Of a stretch of DNA of 64,000 bases, positions 18,385 to 27,026 are shown piece after piece (position 1 is the stretch's first letter; each line of letters starts with the position of its first letter). The DNA is from Nitrosarchaeum koreense MY1 (GTDB lineage: Archaea > Thermoproteota > Nitrososphaeria > Nitrososphaerales > Nitrosopumilaceae): NCBI RefSeq assembly GCF_000220175.1, contig NZ_AFPU01000001.1, positions 717,512-781,511 of the forward strand. The letters are read 5' to 3'. Below the pieces are notes generated by a model. That model saw nothing but the letters and a program-made list of their open reading frames with translations, ran no database searches and was not told the DNA's origin. The position numbers were made by a program, and so were the translations under genes.

Positions 18385-19437
18385 ATGAAGAAAATTTTTG
18401 TTAATGGTTATGGCTCTATTGGAAGCAGAATTACATCATTTCTAAAAGATGATCCTGAAATCTCAGTAATTGGCGTGGGAAAGTATTCCCCAGATGATGA
18501 TGTTAACGTAGCTATATCTCGTGGATTAAATGTCTATGTACCAGAAAGAAAATTAAATGATTTTAAAGATTTCAAAATTGCCGGAACCATCGAGTCTGCT
18601 CTTGATGACTGTGATCTAGTAATAGATGCGTCTCCCGGGGGTCATGGATACAAGAATAAGAAAAACATCTACGACCCAAAAAATCTGTCTGTAATTTACC
18701 AAGGAGGGGAGACTACTATGGGTGATGAGGCAGTTTCTGATTTGTTGTTTAACTCAAGGGCAAATTATGACTTGGCCATTGGAAAAAAGCATGTCATGCA
18801 AGGTAGCTGCAATGTTACTGGCATGGGACGCATTTTAGAGCCGTTAAGAATCAAGTTTTCAAACAGACTAGTTAGATTTGATGTTACGTTAGTTAGAAGA
18901 TGGGCAGACATTGAACAAACAGATAAACAAGTAACTGATACTATCGAAATGACTGAAAAACCACATCATGGTGATGATGTAAAGATGTATTTTGGAAAAG
19001 ATGCACCATTATTTGTCCGTGCAATTAAAGTTCCAACTAGACAAATGCATCTTCATATCATGGATATTCGTTTTAGTGGTAAAGCACCAACTCCTTCAGA
19101 AATTCATGAGATTTTTACAAATGAATTCGGCGTAGCTATTTTGTGGACAGCAAAGGGAACAAAAGACATTAGAGATTATGCTAAGAACATGGGATTTAAT
19201 TTCACTGACACAAACATGATTCACATTCATGCAAACATGACAGTGTCAATTGACGATACTGTCCAAATGATGTATTCTGATGATCAAACTGGTATTGTCA
19301 TTCCTGAAAACCATATGCTGATGCAGGCAATGTTGTTTGGAAAATCATACAAAGATGCATTCTCTCATACGGAATCAATATTTAACATGAAAGAAAGAAA
19401 ACAAAAACTAGAATCATATTTTGCAAGAAAAAATTAA
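18385..19437 (+). CDS. gap: Type II glyceraldehyde-3-phosphate dehydrogenase
   Basis: The 350-residue product has the Rossmann start VNGYGSIGSRI and the catalytic Cys in QGSCNVTGMGR, matching the archaeal type II GAPDH pattern rather than the bacterial SCTTN. It oxidises glyceraldehyde-3-phosphate to 1,3-bisphosphoglycerate or runs in reverse in gluconeogenesis, the likely direction in an autotroph. The ATG start gives the dinucleotide-binding strand at once. It is convergent with the CorC-like gene, with only two bases between stops. Confidence 0.9.
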   Translation: MKKIFVNGYGSIGSRITSFLKDDPEISVIGVGKYSPDDDVNVAISRGLNVYVPERKLNDFKDFKIAGTIESALDDCDLVIDASPGGHGYKNKKNIYDPKNLSVIYQGGETTMGDEAVSDLLFNSRANYDLAIGKKHVMQGSCNVTGMGRILEPLRIKFSNRLVRFDVTLVRRWADIEQTDKQVTDTIEMTEKPHHGDDVKMYFGKDAPLFVRAIKVPTRQMHLHIMDIRFSGKAPTPSEIHEIFTNEFGVAILWTAKGTKDIRDYAKNMGFNFTDTNMIHIHANMTVSIDDTVQMMYSDDQTGIVIPENHMLMQAMLFGKSYKDAFSHTESIFNMKERKQKLESYFARKN

Positions 19438-19439
19438 TT

Positions 19440-20693
19440 TTATTTCTTTATTCTTTCTATTCTGATTTTTACAGGCTTGTTTTTAATTACTTTTTCAACA
19501 ACTATTCTAACATCGTCTAACTCAAGTTTATCCCCTTCTCTAGGAATGTCTTGTAATCTTTCATGTAAAAGCCCGTTAAGTGTAGAATAATCATCTCCTT
19601 CAGGTAATTCTGATTTGAAAATTTGATTTAGTCTGTAAATTTCAATATCTCCATTTGTGATTATCGTGTCTTTGTCAATTGATTCAAATTCTTTTGGAGG
19701 TATTTTGTCTGTTTCATCTTCAATATCGCCTACTATTTCTTCGATTAGATCTTCAAATGTTACCAGTCCTTCTACTCCTCCATGTTCGTCAATTACAATT
19801 GCCATGTGTGTTTTTCGACCTTTCATTTCTTTTAGTAAAGCACTTACCATTTTTTCTTGAGAAGCAAATACCGGCTTTCTTGCAACTTTGTCAAGGGTGA
19901 CCATTCTTTCTTCTTTTTCAATGTGCGTTAGTATGTCTCTAACATGTACAAATCCAACAATATCATCTTGAGATTCTCCAAAAATAGGTATTCTTGAATG
20001 TGGATTTTCATTAATTAAAGGAAGAGCATCAACAAGCAGCATTTTTGCAGGAAGTGTGAACATTTTTGTTCGAGGGGTCATCACTGATCTAATTACAGTA
20101 TCATGAAAATCTAATGCACTGTGAACCAAATCACTTTCATCTTTTTCTAATGCTTTATCTGCAAATCCTTGTTCAACTATGCCTCTAATTTCTTCTTCTG
20201 TGATTAATGGACTGTGGTGACTACTTCCAGTTAATTTTACTATGGATATTGTAATTATTTCCAATATTTTAACAACTGGCCAAAACGCATAGCTAAAAAT
20301 CAACAATACAGGTGCAAACCTGATCGCTATTTTTGTTGCATTTGCATTACAATATGTTTTTGGGGTAATCTCGCCAAATATCAAAATAAGAAAGGTCATA
20401 ATTCCAACAGCTATTGCTAGACCATTATCCCCGAATACTCTTATTGCAATACTAGTTGCAAATGCTGAAGATCCTACATTTACTATATTATTTCCAAGAT
20501 TTACACTTGCCATCATCCATCCTGGATTAGATTTTAGTTTGTGAAGTGCATTGGCTCCCTTTACTTTTTGTTTTAGAAGCTGGTTAACCGTTGATTTTCT
20601 AGTTCCTATCAACGCAACTTCCAAACCACTGAAAAATGCAGATAATCCTATTAGCGCAGCTAACGCTGTAAGTTCAAGCCAAAGTTCTACCAT
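19440..20693 (-). CDS. CNNM/CorC-family membrane protein
   Basis: The 417-residue protein has an N-terminal DUF21 domain with four membrane helices (about 5-165), a pair of CBS domains (about 195-325; VMTPRTKMFTLP, FVHVRDILTH, VVIDEHGGVEGLVTFEDLIEEIVG), and a C-terminal CorC_HlyC domain (about 340-415). Members are linked to magnesium or other divalent-cation export and homeostasis, with CBS domains sensing nucleotides; older annotation calls them hemolysin-related. The start ATG precedes the first helix directly. It appears to be a single gene. Confidence 0.9.
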   Translation of the reverse strand: MVELWLELTALAALIGLSAFFSGLEVALIGTRKSTVNQLLKQKVKGANALHKLKSNPGWMMASVNLGNNIVNVGSSAFATSIAIRVFGDNGLAIAVGIMTFLILIFGEITPKTYCNANATKIAIRFAPVLLIFSYAFWPVVKILEIITISIVKLTGSSHHSPLITEEEIRGIVEQGFADKALEKDESDLVHSALDFHDTVIRSVMTPRTKMFTLPAKMLLVDALPLINENPHSRIPIFGESQDDIVGFVHVRDILTHIEKEERMVTLDKVARKPVFASQEKMVSALLKEMKGRKTHMAIVIDEHGGVEGLVTFEDLIEEIVGDIEDETDKIPPKEFESIDKDTIITNGDIEIYRLNQIFKSELPEGDDYSTLNGLLHERLQDIPREGDKLELDDVRIVVEKVIKNKPVKIRIERIKK

Positions 20694-20841
20694 GTTATCC
20701 CTCGTAAAATCTTGTTAGAACAAAATTTGTTCTTCATTTTATTTTTTATGCACCATCTCTTGGTTGATAATATTTTGTAACCCCCTCTTTTAAGGATTAA
20801 TATCTAAACAGCACAAATAATAAAAAATTGTTTAATTGAGG

Positions 20842-22179
20842 CTAGTTTTTAGGCGGAATTGCAAATTTATTTTTTGGATTATTGTGATACTCTACTGGAA
20901 GCATCGCATCTTTTTGTCTACCTGTAAGAATGCCTACTACAACATCATCTTTTTTGATAATTTCTTCATTTACTAATTTTTTAATTCCAACAACTGATGC
21001 TCCGGAGGCCATTTCACAATCAAATCCATTCAAACCAACTACTGCCATGCCATCTAACATCTCAGAATCAGACACTGTCGTCACAACACCGTTTGTAAAT
21101 TCTAGTGCACGTAATCCTTTTAGAATATTTGCAGGTCTTCCAATCTGAATTGCAGTAGCTTTTGTTTTTGGTCTAATTCCCTCTTTGTCTAAATGATCAT
21201 AGTATCTTGATATTAATTCGGTATTTGTATTTCCTTTATTCCAGCGTAGTTCTTCGCCTTCAAATTCCCCATTATACAAATCAGATAGTGTGCTTGCGCC
21301 TTCAGAATTAATTACTGCAATTCTTGGTATTTTTTTAATCCATCCCCATTCGTATAACTCCATCAATGCTTTTCCGCAACTAGACGTATTTCCAAGTGCA
21401 CCACCAGGATATACAATCCAATCAGGAGATTCCCATCTCAAATATTCTAAAGCTCTAAACGGAATTGTTTTTTGTCCTTCTATTCTAAATGGATTTATCG
21501 AATTAACCGTGTATCCATTATGATTTTTTGCATCATCAAGGGATTGTTTTAATGCATCATCAAAATTTCCATCAACTTGAATAATTTGAGCTCCAAATTG
21601 ATACGCTTGGCTTAGCTTACCTGGAGCAATTTGACCTGATGGAATGTATACATCACAGTTTATTCCTTCATTTGCAGCAAACATGCCAGCAGATGCAGAT
21701 GTATTTCCAGTTGATGCGCAAACAATTTTTTTTGCTCCAACCATTTTTGCATGTGTTACTGCAGTTGCCATCCCGTTATCTTTGAATGAGCCGCTTGGGT
21801 TGTATCCTTCTGGTTGCAACCATAATTTGTTATTTGAAATGCCTATGAATTCAGCTGCTTTTGACATCTGATAAGGTTTTGACTGCCTTCCTTCTGAACC
21901 ATCTAGAGAAACCAAATACTTTGAACACTCTGCAACATTTTCAGTATCTATTTGGCAAAAATTAAGTAGTTCTCTAAATCGCCAAACTCCGCTTTCATTA
22001 AATATATTTTCTTGAGAGTCTCGTCTTTGGTAAAATGTTTTTTTTAGTTTATCTGAAGGTTTATTTTTATATTTTACATCTAACAGGTGACCTTTTTCAC
22101 ATTCTACATTAGTGCTCATTATAGGATATTCTAATCCACAATGAGGGTCAATACACTTGAGATATGCGTCATCTTGCAT
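20842..22179 (-). CDS. thrC: Threonine synthase
   Basis: This 445-residue fold-type II PLP enzyme converts O-phosphohomoserine to threonine. The PLP Lys lies in NPSGSFKDNG; the phosphate-binding segment is GGALGNTSS; the N-terminus has a Cys pair region (CIDPHCGLEYP..CEKGH) typical of threonine synthases with a small zinc-ribbon-like leader. The length fits the family. The alternative, a threonine dehydratase, is less likely because a separate dehydratase is encoded at 33599-34807. Confidence 0.88.
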   Translation of the reverse strand: MQDDAYLKCIDPHCGLEYPIMSTNVECEKGHLLDVKYKNKPSDKLKKTFYQRRDSQENIFNESGVWRFRELLNFCQIDTENVAECSKYLVSLDGSEGRQSKPYQMSKAAEFIGISNNKLWLQPEGYNPSGSFKDNGMATAVTHAKMVGAKKIVCASTGNTSASAGMFAANEGINCDVYIPSGQIAPGKLSQAYQFGAQIIQVDGNFDDALKQSLDDAKNHNGYTVNSINPFRIEGQKTIPFRALEYLRWESPDWIVYPGGALGNTSSCGKALMELYEWGWIKKIPRIAVINSEGASTLSDLYNGEFEGEELRWNKGNTNTELISRYYDHLDKEGIRPKTKATAIQIGRPANILKGLRALEFTNGVVTTVSDSEMLDGMAVVGLNGFDCEMASGASVVGIKKLVNEEIIKKDDVVVGILTGRQKDAMLPVEYHNNPKNKFAIPPKN

Positions 22180-22265
22180 TGTCAGTTAGCGGAATCAGTG
22201 ATAATTTAAAGTTAAGAATAAATTTCATAATATGAATTAATTTAATTTCTGAATTTTTAGGCAAT

Positions 22266-22538
22266 ATGATACGATCTAGTCTAAACCAAAAATTACCTGT
22301 TATTATTAGGCAAAAACAAAGAAGAGGATCAAAGCACAGAGATAAACGAGAATGTCTAAAATATCTAAAACAACATAGGAGAATAGAGAATATGAAGAAT
22401 CAAAAGAATATGAAACACACTATAAAGTGCAAATACTGCGGAAAGACAGATAATGTACAATACTTGGGAGGTCTTGACTGGTTCTGCAATAAAAGATGCC
22501 ATTACAATTACAGACACATAAACGACAAACATGAGTAA
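22266..22538 (+). CDS. Small basic zinc-finger protein
   Basis: The frame encodes 90 residues with a strongly basic first half (KQRRGSKHRDKRE) and a C-terminal C-x2-C...C-x3-C-H zinc site (CKYCGK...WFCNKRCHYNYRH). ATG codons at residues 43 and 49 would leave only the zinc module, so the start is uncertain. It could bind nucleic acid or protein. It opens a run of Cys-rich small genes. Confidence 0.55.
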   Translation: MIRSSLNQKLPVIIRQKQRRGSKHRDKRECLKYLKQHRRIENMKNQKNMKHTIKCKYCGKTDNVQYLGGLDWFCNKRCHYNYRHINDKHE

Positions 22539-22694
22539 ATTTATCACATTTTTTAGGTAATTACATGGGTTGTACCTAAATCCGGAACAAATACTATTTT
22601 ACAATACGTATTCTCTTTGTTAGGAAAAATCGTATATGATAAAATGGATTTTAAACTCCAACAAACTTAAGTTTGTAGATTTTAGATTGAAATC

Positions 22695-22799
22695 ATGACA
22701 CGAAAGAAAAAGGAGTTGAAACAACGCCAGAATCTTCAGTGCCATTGGCATTGTCCATGTGAGGATTGTAGAAATGATGAACGTCAGCAAAATTATTAA
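22695..22799 (+). CDS. Cys/His-rich microprotein, 34 aa
   Basis: A basic N-terminus (MTRKKKELKQRQN) is followed by CHWHCPCEDC, giving four Cys and two His within ten residues, enough for a zinc site. A TM-like open frame on the opposite strand overlaps it and lacks independent support. Function unknown. Confidence 0.5.
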   Translation: MTRKKKELKQRQNLQCHWHCPCEDCRNDERQQNY

Positions 22800-22854
22800 A
22801 AACACGGTTAGATTCTAAACTTTTAGATTAGATTAATCCAATCGAAAATTAATC

Positions 22855-23229
22855 ATGGTAACTTATAATGACTATTTGAAAGGAATACTGGAAAAGGTCC
22901 AAATTGCATATAACACACTAGAAAAACTTGAGGACAAACCTGGTGACCTTGACACTATTAAAAAAGAAATATCAAAGATAAAGGGATTCTTTCAAGTCTT
23001 CATCACAAAAACTGATAATGATAATAATCCATTATCTGATTTTTCTGAACTAAAATCCAAGTTTGAGCATTATTTGGATATGTATTCGTTTGAAAAGGAG
23101 ATAGAGACGATGGCTCCATTATATGCTAATGATTCTAATCGATTAAAAAACATACGACTGAAGATTTTGGAATCGCTATCTGATAAAAAATTAATGAATG
23201 ATATAAAGTACATACTTGATAAACTCTAA
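22855..23229 (+). CDS. Hypothetical helical protein, 124 aa
   Basis: The product is rich in Lys, Glu, Asp and Leu with heptad-like helices (YLKGILEKVQIAYNTLEKLED; LKNIRLKILESLSDKK) and no signal peptide, Cys or membrane segment. It is probably a soluble helical bundle. No family was recognised. The Cys-rich microgene at 23234 follows after four bases and may be co-transcribed. Confidence 0.7.
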   Translation: MVTYNDYLKGILEKVQIAYNTLEKLEDKPGDLDTIKKEISKIKGFFQVFITKTDNDNNPLSDFSELKSKFEHYLDMYSFEKEIETMAPLYANDSNRLKNIRLKILESLSDKKLMNDIKYILDKL

Positions 23230-23233
23230 AAAC

Positions 23234-23341
23234 ATGGAGAAAAAAGATAAAAAATGTATTTTATGTGGGTGTAAGGATCACCGCTTAATTGGATGCTCAC
23301 GCCATATTGCAAAAAAATGCAGTTGTCATGTTAAAAGCTGA
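23234..23341 (+). CDS. Cys-rich microprotein, 35 aa
   Basis: The 35 residues contain CILCGCKDH, GCSRH and KCSCH, i.e. six Cys and three His, suggesting one or two zinc or other metal sites. The ATG lies four bases after the preceding stop, so it is likely part of the same transcript. Its layout resembles the minus-strand microprotein at 23360-23476. Confidence 0.55.
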   Translation: MEKKDKKCILCGCKDHRLIGCSRHIAKKCSCHVKS

Positions 23342-23359
23342 ATTAAAAATAATTAATTG

Positions 23360-23476
23360 CTATTTTCTTTTGGGGCCTGATCTTTCATGGAAATTTAAGC
23401 AACATTTGCATTCTTTTTTTCTACATTCTTCTTCTGTTCTGTGATCACAGATGCCACACTCACAACCGTTTGCCAT
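23360..23476 (-). CDS. Cys-rich microprotein, 38 aa
   Basis: On the minus strand an ATG opens MANGCECGICDHRTEEEC followed by KKECKCCLNFHERSGPKRK. Seven Cys and two His in 38 residues make metal binding very likely. It faces the microgene at 23234-23341 tail to tail, 18 bases apart, and the two may be paralogous inverted copies. Function unknown. Confidence 0.55.
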   Translation of the reverse strand: MANGCECGICDHRTEEECRKKECKCCLNFHERSGPKRK

Positions 23477-23544
23477 ACATTTCTGTTACATATTTACAAT
23501 ATAACTAATACTGCAAATTTTTCTGATTTTCAGGTCAAATGACC

Positions 23545-23868
23545 TTATTTTTTTGACTTTTGTTTTTTTGTTGTGGGCTTGTCTGGTTTGCCTTCCAACT
23601 CTTTTTCCATCTCTGCGGCTTTGTTGTCAACCACCTTTATGATCTCTTGAATTAACCCATCAAGATCACTATCTGAAGGTTCAGGGTCAACAGCAGTTGC
23701 AATATCGTTTATTGTACTTGAAATTTCAGCGCTAACTTCCTCAAAACTCTCTGGATCTTCATAAGCTGCATTATACAGGCTTTTGAGATTATTTACATGA
23801 TTTACTACTTGATCAGTTAATGTGAGTCTAAACTCTGTTCCATTAACCTCGATAATCTTAGTAATCAT
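23545..23868 (-). CDS. Hypothetical acidic helical protein, 107 aa
   Basis: The protein starts MITKIIEVNGTEFRLTLTDQ, continues as acidic helices and ends with a basic, low-complexity tail (KPTTKKQKSKK). No Cys, signal peptide or membrane segment is seen. No family was recognised. Confidence 0.7.
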   Translation of the reverse strand: MITKIIEVNGTEFRLTLTDQVVNHVNNLKSLYNAAYEDPESFEEVSAEISSTINDIATAVDPEPSDSDLDGLIQEIIKVVDNKAAEMEKELEGKPDKPTTKKQKSKK

Positions 23869-23944
23869 ATTTCAGATTTCAATTTCTGTTCCTTAAAGGT
23901 TTTTAGTTGAAATATGTTGATGTTAGATGCGTCAACTAATCAAA

Positions 23945-24406
23945 CTAGAATACAATATAGTCCAAAGCGGCCGCATCGCTAATCAGTGTGGTGTGTCTTG
24001 AACCTAAAACATAACCGTTTTTGATATCGTTTGCTGGAACCCATCTGTTTGTCGAAGTATAGTGTCTTTTCTCAGCTAATTCCCGCTCTATTGCTTCAAT
24101 GTCAAACTCCCCTTCTTCTACTTCTTGAGAAGATAGGTGTTTTATTGTGACTAGTATTTTACTAACTTTTACTCGATCACCAAATTTCCACTTTGATGGA
24201 GGATTTTCATCAGATACTTCCAAAACTTTAATCTTCATCTGTTTGTTTCCAAATGCATCATAACTGATCAAAGTTCTTTCATCGGTAAATTCTTCAAAAC
24301 TTACCCGTGATTTTGTTCCCTTTGCTTCAGATACAGTCTCCAATAATGATTTTGATTGAATTTCACTTTCATCATGTTCTGATTTTTCAGCACTGTTCTC
24401 GGTCAT
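23945..24406 (-). CDS. Hypothetical protein, 153 aa
   Basis: The acidic N-terminus (to about residue 35) looks disordered; the rest has a beta-rich pattern (RTLISYDAFGNKQMKIKVLEVS, WKFGDRVKVSKILVTIKHL), which might be an OB-like barrel, though this is only a guess. The ATG at 24406 is chosen over 24424 because a TATA-like box at about 24428-24438 is centred 26 bases upstream. The Hjc-like gene lies 5' of it on the same strand. Confidence 0.7.
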   Translation of the reverse strand: MTENSAEKSEHDESEIQSKSLLETVSEAKGTKSRVSFEEFTDERTLISYDAFGNKQMKIKVLEVSDENPPSKWKFGDRVKVSKILVTIKHLSSQEVEEGEFDIEAIERELAEKRHYTSTNRWVPANDIKNGYVLGSRHTTLISDAAALDYIVF

Positions 24407-24458
24407 GCTATGATTTAGCATCAATCATTAAAAAACGCTATGTTACTAAATCTATTAT

Positions 24459-25013
24459 TTAGGCACTAGTTCTATGTTTGTTCTTAAATGGCATCTTTTG
24501 TTCTTCAAGATGGAGATTTGTTCTTTTACCATCAATTTTTGCAAATATTTCCCCGTCGTATGTACAAACACAATCTGTTATTTTTTTTGACTCGTCCCAA
24601 ATCTTGTAAAACTCTCTCAATTCTCTATTTTCATACAGTCCTTGCCCGATCCTTTTTTTTGAAAGAAATTTGAATGCAAGTATGACTTTTCTTTCTTTGT
24701 ATATGTCAAACGTTGTAATCCATTTTTGACATCTTTCGATCTGATCTGCAGGTACAGGAAGTGATGTGCTTGTTCCAGATTTTGCCTCTATGCTAAAAAT
24801 CATGCTAGATTGAGTGTTTACTGCCAAAACATCTGGTAATGCTATGCTGGGGGACCCTAGCCTGAACGCTTTCCAAGTGTCTACAGAATTGAATCTTTTT
24901 ACCAGAGTATCTTCCCAATTGTACCCGCGCTGTCTGCGTGTACGTGCAATTTTTTTATTGTCTTTGACTGGTTTTTGTCGGATTATGGAAATTGAGGTCA
25001 ATTTATTGCTCAT
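24459..25013 (-). CDS. Holliday-junction-resolvase-like nuclease (Hjc family)
   Basis: The 184-residue protein has the Hjc/PD-(D/E)xK layout: RRQRGYNWED with Glu34, AFRLGSPS with Arg51, PDVLAV with Asp61 and SIEAKSG with Glu76-x-Lys78, all in order and spaced as in Hjc. The basic leader (residues 12-29) fits DNA binding. A C-terminal extension of about 50 residues (from YKIWDESKK) is longer than the classic enzyme of about 120-140 residues. Predicted role: cutting four-way junctions during recombination or fork repair. A different archaeal endonuclease of the same fold cannot be excluded. Confidence 0.7.
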   Translation of the reverse strand: MSNKLTSISIIRQKPVKDNKKIARTRRQRGYNWEDTLVKRFNSVDTWKAFRLGSPSIALPDVLAVNTQSSMIFSIEAKSGTSTSLPVPADQIERCQKWITTFDIYKERKVILAFKFLSKKRIGQGLYENRELREFYKIWDESKKITDCVCTYDGEIFAKIDGKRTNLHLEEQKMPFKNKHRTSA

Positions 25014-25204
25014 ATTTCTTCATATGTGACTTGGATATAGTAAAGTGGGTAATTACAGAATAACCGTTACAAAGTACCATGCTACTAATTTACATAATAA
25101 ATTATTGAACTCGTATGCTAAAGAAGAATGAAACATTTGATGAATATTTTCAAACAAGATTTTTTTAGATTCCGAATTTGTTTAATCTTTAATTAAGAAT
25201 TTTC

Positions 25205-25759
25205 CTAGTTGTCTTTTGATTCTTTTTCTCGTAGTTGATTATAATCTAACATTATTTTTGGCAATTTATCGTCAGGGTTTGGGGTTATGCTGTGTTTTTG
25301 GCAATACGTGAAATAATTTGGCCAGTTATTTTTTGCAATTCTTTTGAAATCTTCACCGATCATATGATCATACCAATCAATTATTGTCAAACCATATGCA
25401 AAGAATCGATTAAGATATTGGGCAATTCCTACAGGGATTTTTTTCTGTAGTGCTAAAAATGCAATCTCATCAACCGTATTTAGATAATCATTAGCATACC
25501 TGTGGCAGTCTTCCGTAGTTTTTAGAATTGAATTTTTATCCAGTCTGTTTGTGAGATCCTCGTGAAATCCTCTTAATAATTGAGAATATGACACTTTAGT
25601 GTTTTCTCTAAGGTTTCTCCAAGTTAAAATCAGTGTAATTACAAATATTGTTGCAGTAATTGAGCTAATTATTACTGCCAATGTCGGAGTATCGATTTTT
25701 TGGGTTGATTGTAAAATTACTCCGTAAAGATTAAGGAACATACCGTTAATTATTTTCAC
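25205..25759 (-). CDS. Hypothetical protein with one membrane helix
   Basis: The 184-residue product has one membrane helix (about 25-47, LAVIISSITATIFVITLILTW) followed by a cytoplasmic-type helical domain containing many aromatic and His residues (YANDYLNTVDEIAFLALQKK; WPNYFTYCQKH). It resembles small membrane proteins of the DUF4760 kind, but this is not firm. It diverges from the methyltransferase gene. Confidence 0.7.
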   Translation of the reverse strand: MKIINGMFLNLYGVILQSTQKIDTPTLAVIISSITATIFVITLILTWRNLRENTKVSYSQLLRGFHEDLTNRLDKNSILKTTEDCHRYANDYLNTVDEIAFLALQKKIPVGIAQYLNRFFAYGLTIIDWYDHMIGEDFKRIAKNNWPNYFTYCQKHSITPNPDDKLPKIMLDYNQLREKESKDN

Positions 25760-25883
25760 GCATATTATAAGATGACTAGATAAATTATTTGAAAATTAGT
25801 AAACATCACATATTTTGAGCAATAGTGATTTATTTTTAGATGAGTCACAATGAGTTTAAGAATCCCATTTTCGAGTTATTTGT

Positions 25884-26708
25884 ATGTTGGATAGGCTTGC
25901 CGAAAATTTAGGCACATTAAAACAAGAATTTGTAAAAACATATGATGGCCACGCTCACATTCAAGAAATAATCCCTAGTTGTTCTTCAGAGTTTTTTCCA
26001 ATTAATGAATCACATTTGAAATTACTACACGAATTTATTAAAAAAAATCCAATCTATCACAATTCTTATGAAAAAAAAATTGCAGGTACTTTATGTACAG
26101 TTTATGAAGGAGACATTAACGAGTATTGGCTTAATAGCATAAAACACGGTTCTAGCTGTCAGCCGTTTTATCCAACATGGGTTATTTCAGCATACATTGC
26201 GGCATCAATTGCAAAAAGTCTCGATTACAAAGAACTAATTGATATCGGTTCGGGGGATGGTAGAATTGCATACTGCTCAAAAATTTTAGATTTACAATCA
26301 ACAAGTATTGAAATCGATGATGTGTTGGTGGAATTACAAAATAACATTGTATCTACGACAAATATTAATTTCAATCCAATATGTGCAGATGCAATCGAAT
26401 TTGATTATTCTACATTAAATTTGTCATTTCCTGTGTTTTTTATCGGAGGATTGCCTCAGATGGGAGGCGATGTATTGGCAAAAAACATCATTGATAAAAT
26501 ATCAAATACGAATCTTAAAAAAAATACATGCATTGTTTTTGCAGGAACACACTCAAAAAGACAACTTTCTGGAAATCAATCGGTGGGAGGATGGAGTTCA
26601 TTGATTGACAGCCACTGCTTGCAAGTGATTAAAACATCTTTACTTCCTACCATTTGGACTTTTGATCAGATATCTGACACTCCGTATATCTATACAAAAT
26701 TCAATTGA
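25884..26708 (+). CDS. Putative SAM-dependent methyltransferase
   Basis: In this 274-residue protein the SAM-binding motif I is LIDIGSGDGRIAYCSKIL (about 117-134), followed by an acidic post-strand residue in SIEIDDVLVE and a CADAIEFD segment, as in class I methyltransferases. The family-specific N-terminus (about 1-100) is not recognised, and the substrate is unknown. The catalytic NPPY-type motif of N-methyltransferases is not seen; FIGGLPQMGG is in its place. It is convergent with the DUF35 gene, touching at 26708/26709. Confidence 0.75.
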   Translation: MLDRLAENLGTLKQEFVKTYDGHAHIQEIIPSCSSEFFPINESHLKLLHEFIKKNPIYHNSYEKKIAGTLCTVYEGDINEYWLNSIKHGSSCQPFYPTWVISAYIAASIAKSLDYKELIDIGSGDGRIAYCSKILDLQSTSIEIDDVLVELQNNIVSTTNINFNPICADAIEFDYSTLNLSFPVFFIGGLPQMGGDVLAKNIIDKISNTNLKKNTCIVFAGTHSKRQLSGNQSVGGWSSLIDSHCLQVIKTSLLPTIWTFDQISDTPYIYTKFN

Positions 26709-27026
26709 TTACACTAAAGAAATTTCAAAATTATAATTCTTATTTTCAATTCCGCATTTTTCTATCTTGACTTGTTGACCCTCAATAGGAATTCCTTTAG
26801 ATAATTTTCCGATTATTCTGATACTGTTTTCTATTTCGATTAGACAAAAATAAGAATCATTTTTCCTTGAAAATTCTATGATTTTACCCTCATGAGATCC
26901 CTTTCGCCATGAAACATTCCTAAAACACTTGTTGCAAAAATCAGACGGCGGCCATACAATTTTCTGACAATGCTTACATTCTGCTACTATAAAATGTCCA
27001 TTTTCTAACTCTGTCTCAAAATTCAT
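26709..27026 (-). CDS. DUF35 zinc-ribbon/OB-fold acyl-CoA-associated protein
   Basis: The 105-residue product has a rubredoxin-like zinc ribbon (CKHCQKIVWPPSDFCNKC, residues about 17-34) and a following OB-like barrel, the standard DUF35 layout. In archaea such proteins bind thiolase and hand intermediates between acyl-CoA enzymes. It overlaps the end of the thiolase gene by four bases, so the pair is translationally coupled and probably forms a complex. Confidence 0.88.
   Translation of the reverse strand: MNFETELENGHFIVAECKHCQKIVWPPSDFCNKCFRNVSWRKGSHEGKIIEFSRKNDSYFCLIEIENSIRIIGKLSKGIPIEGQQVKIEKCGIENKNYNFEISLV

Noticed and set aside
22620-22805. 61-codon minus-strand frame with a membrane-helix look
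   Set aside because: Hydrophobicity is expected on the antisense of an AT-rich, Lys-rich region; it overlaps the Cys/His microgene. Not certain, but without start-site support.
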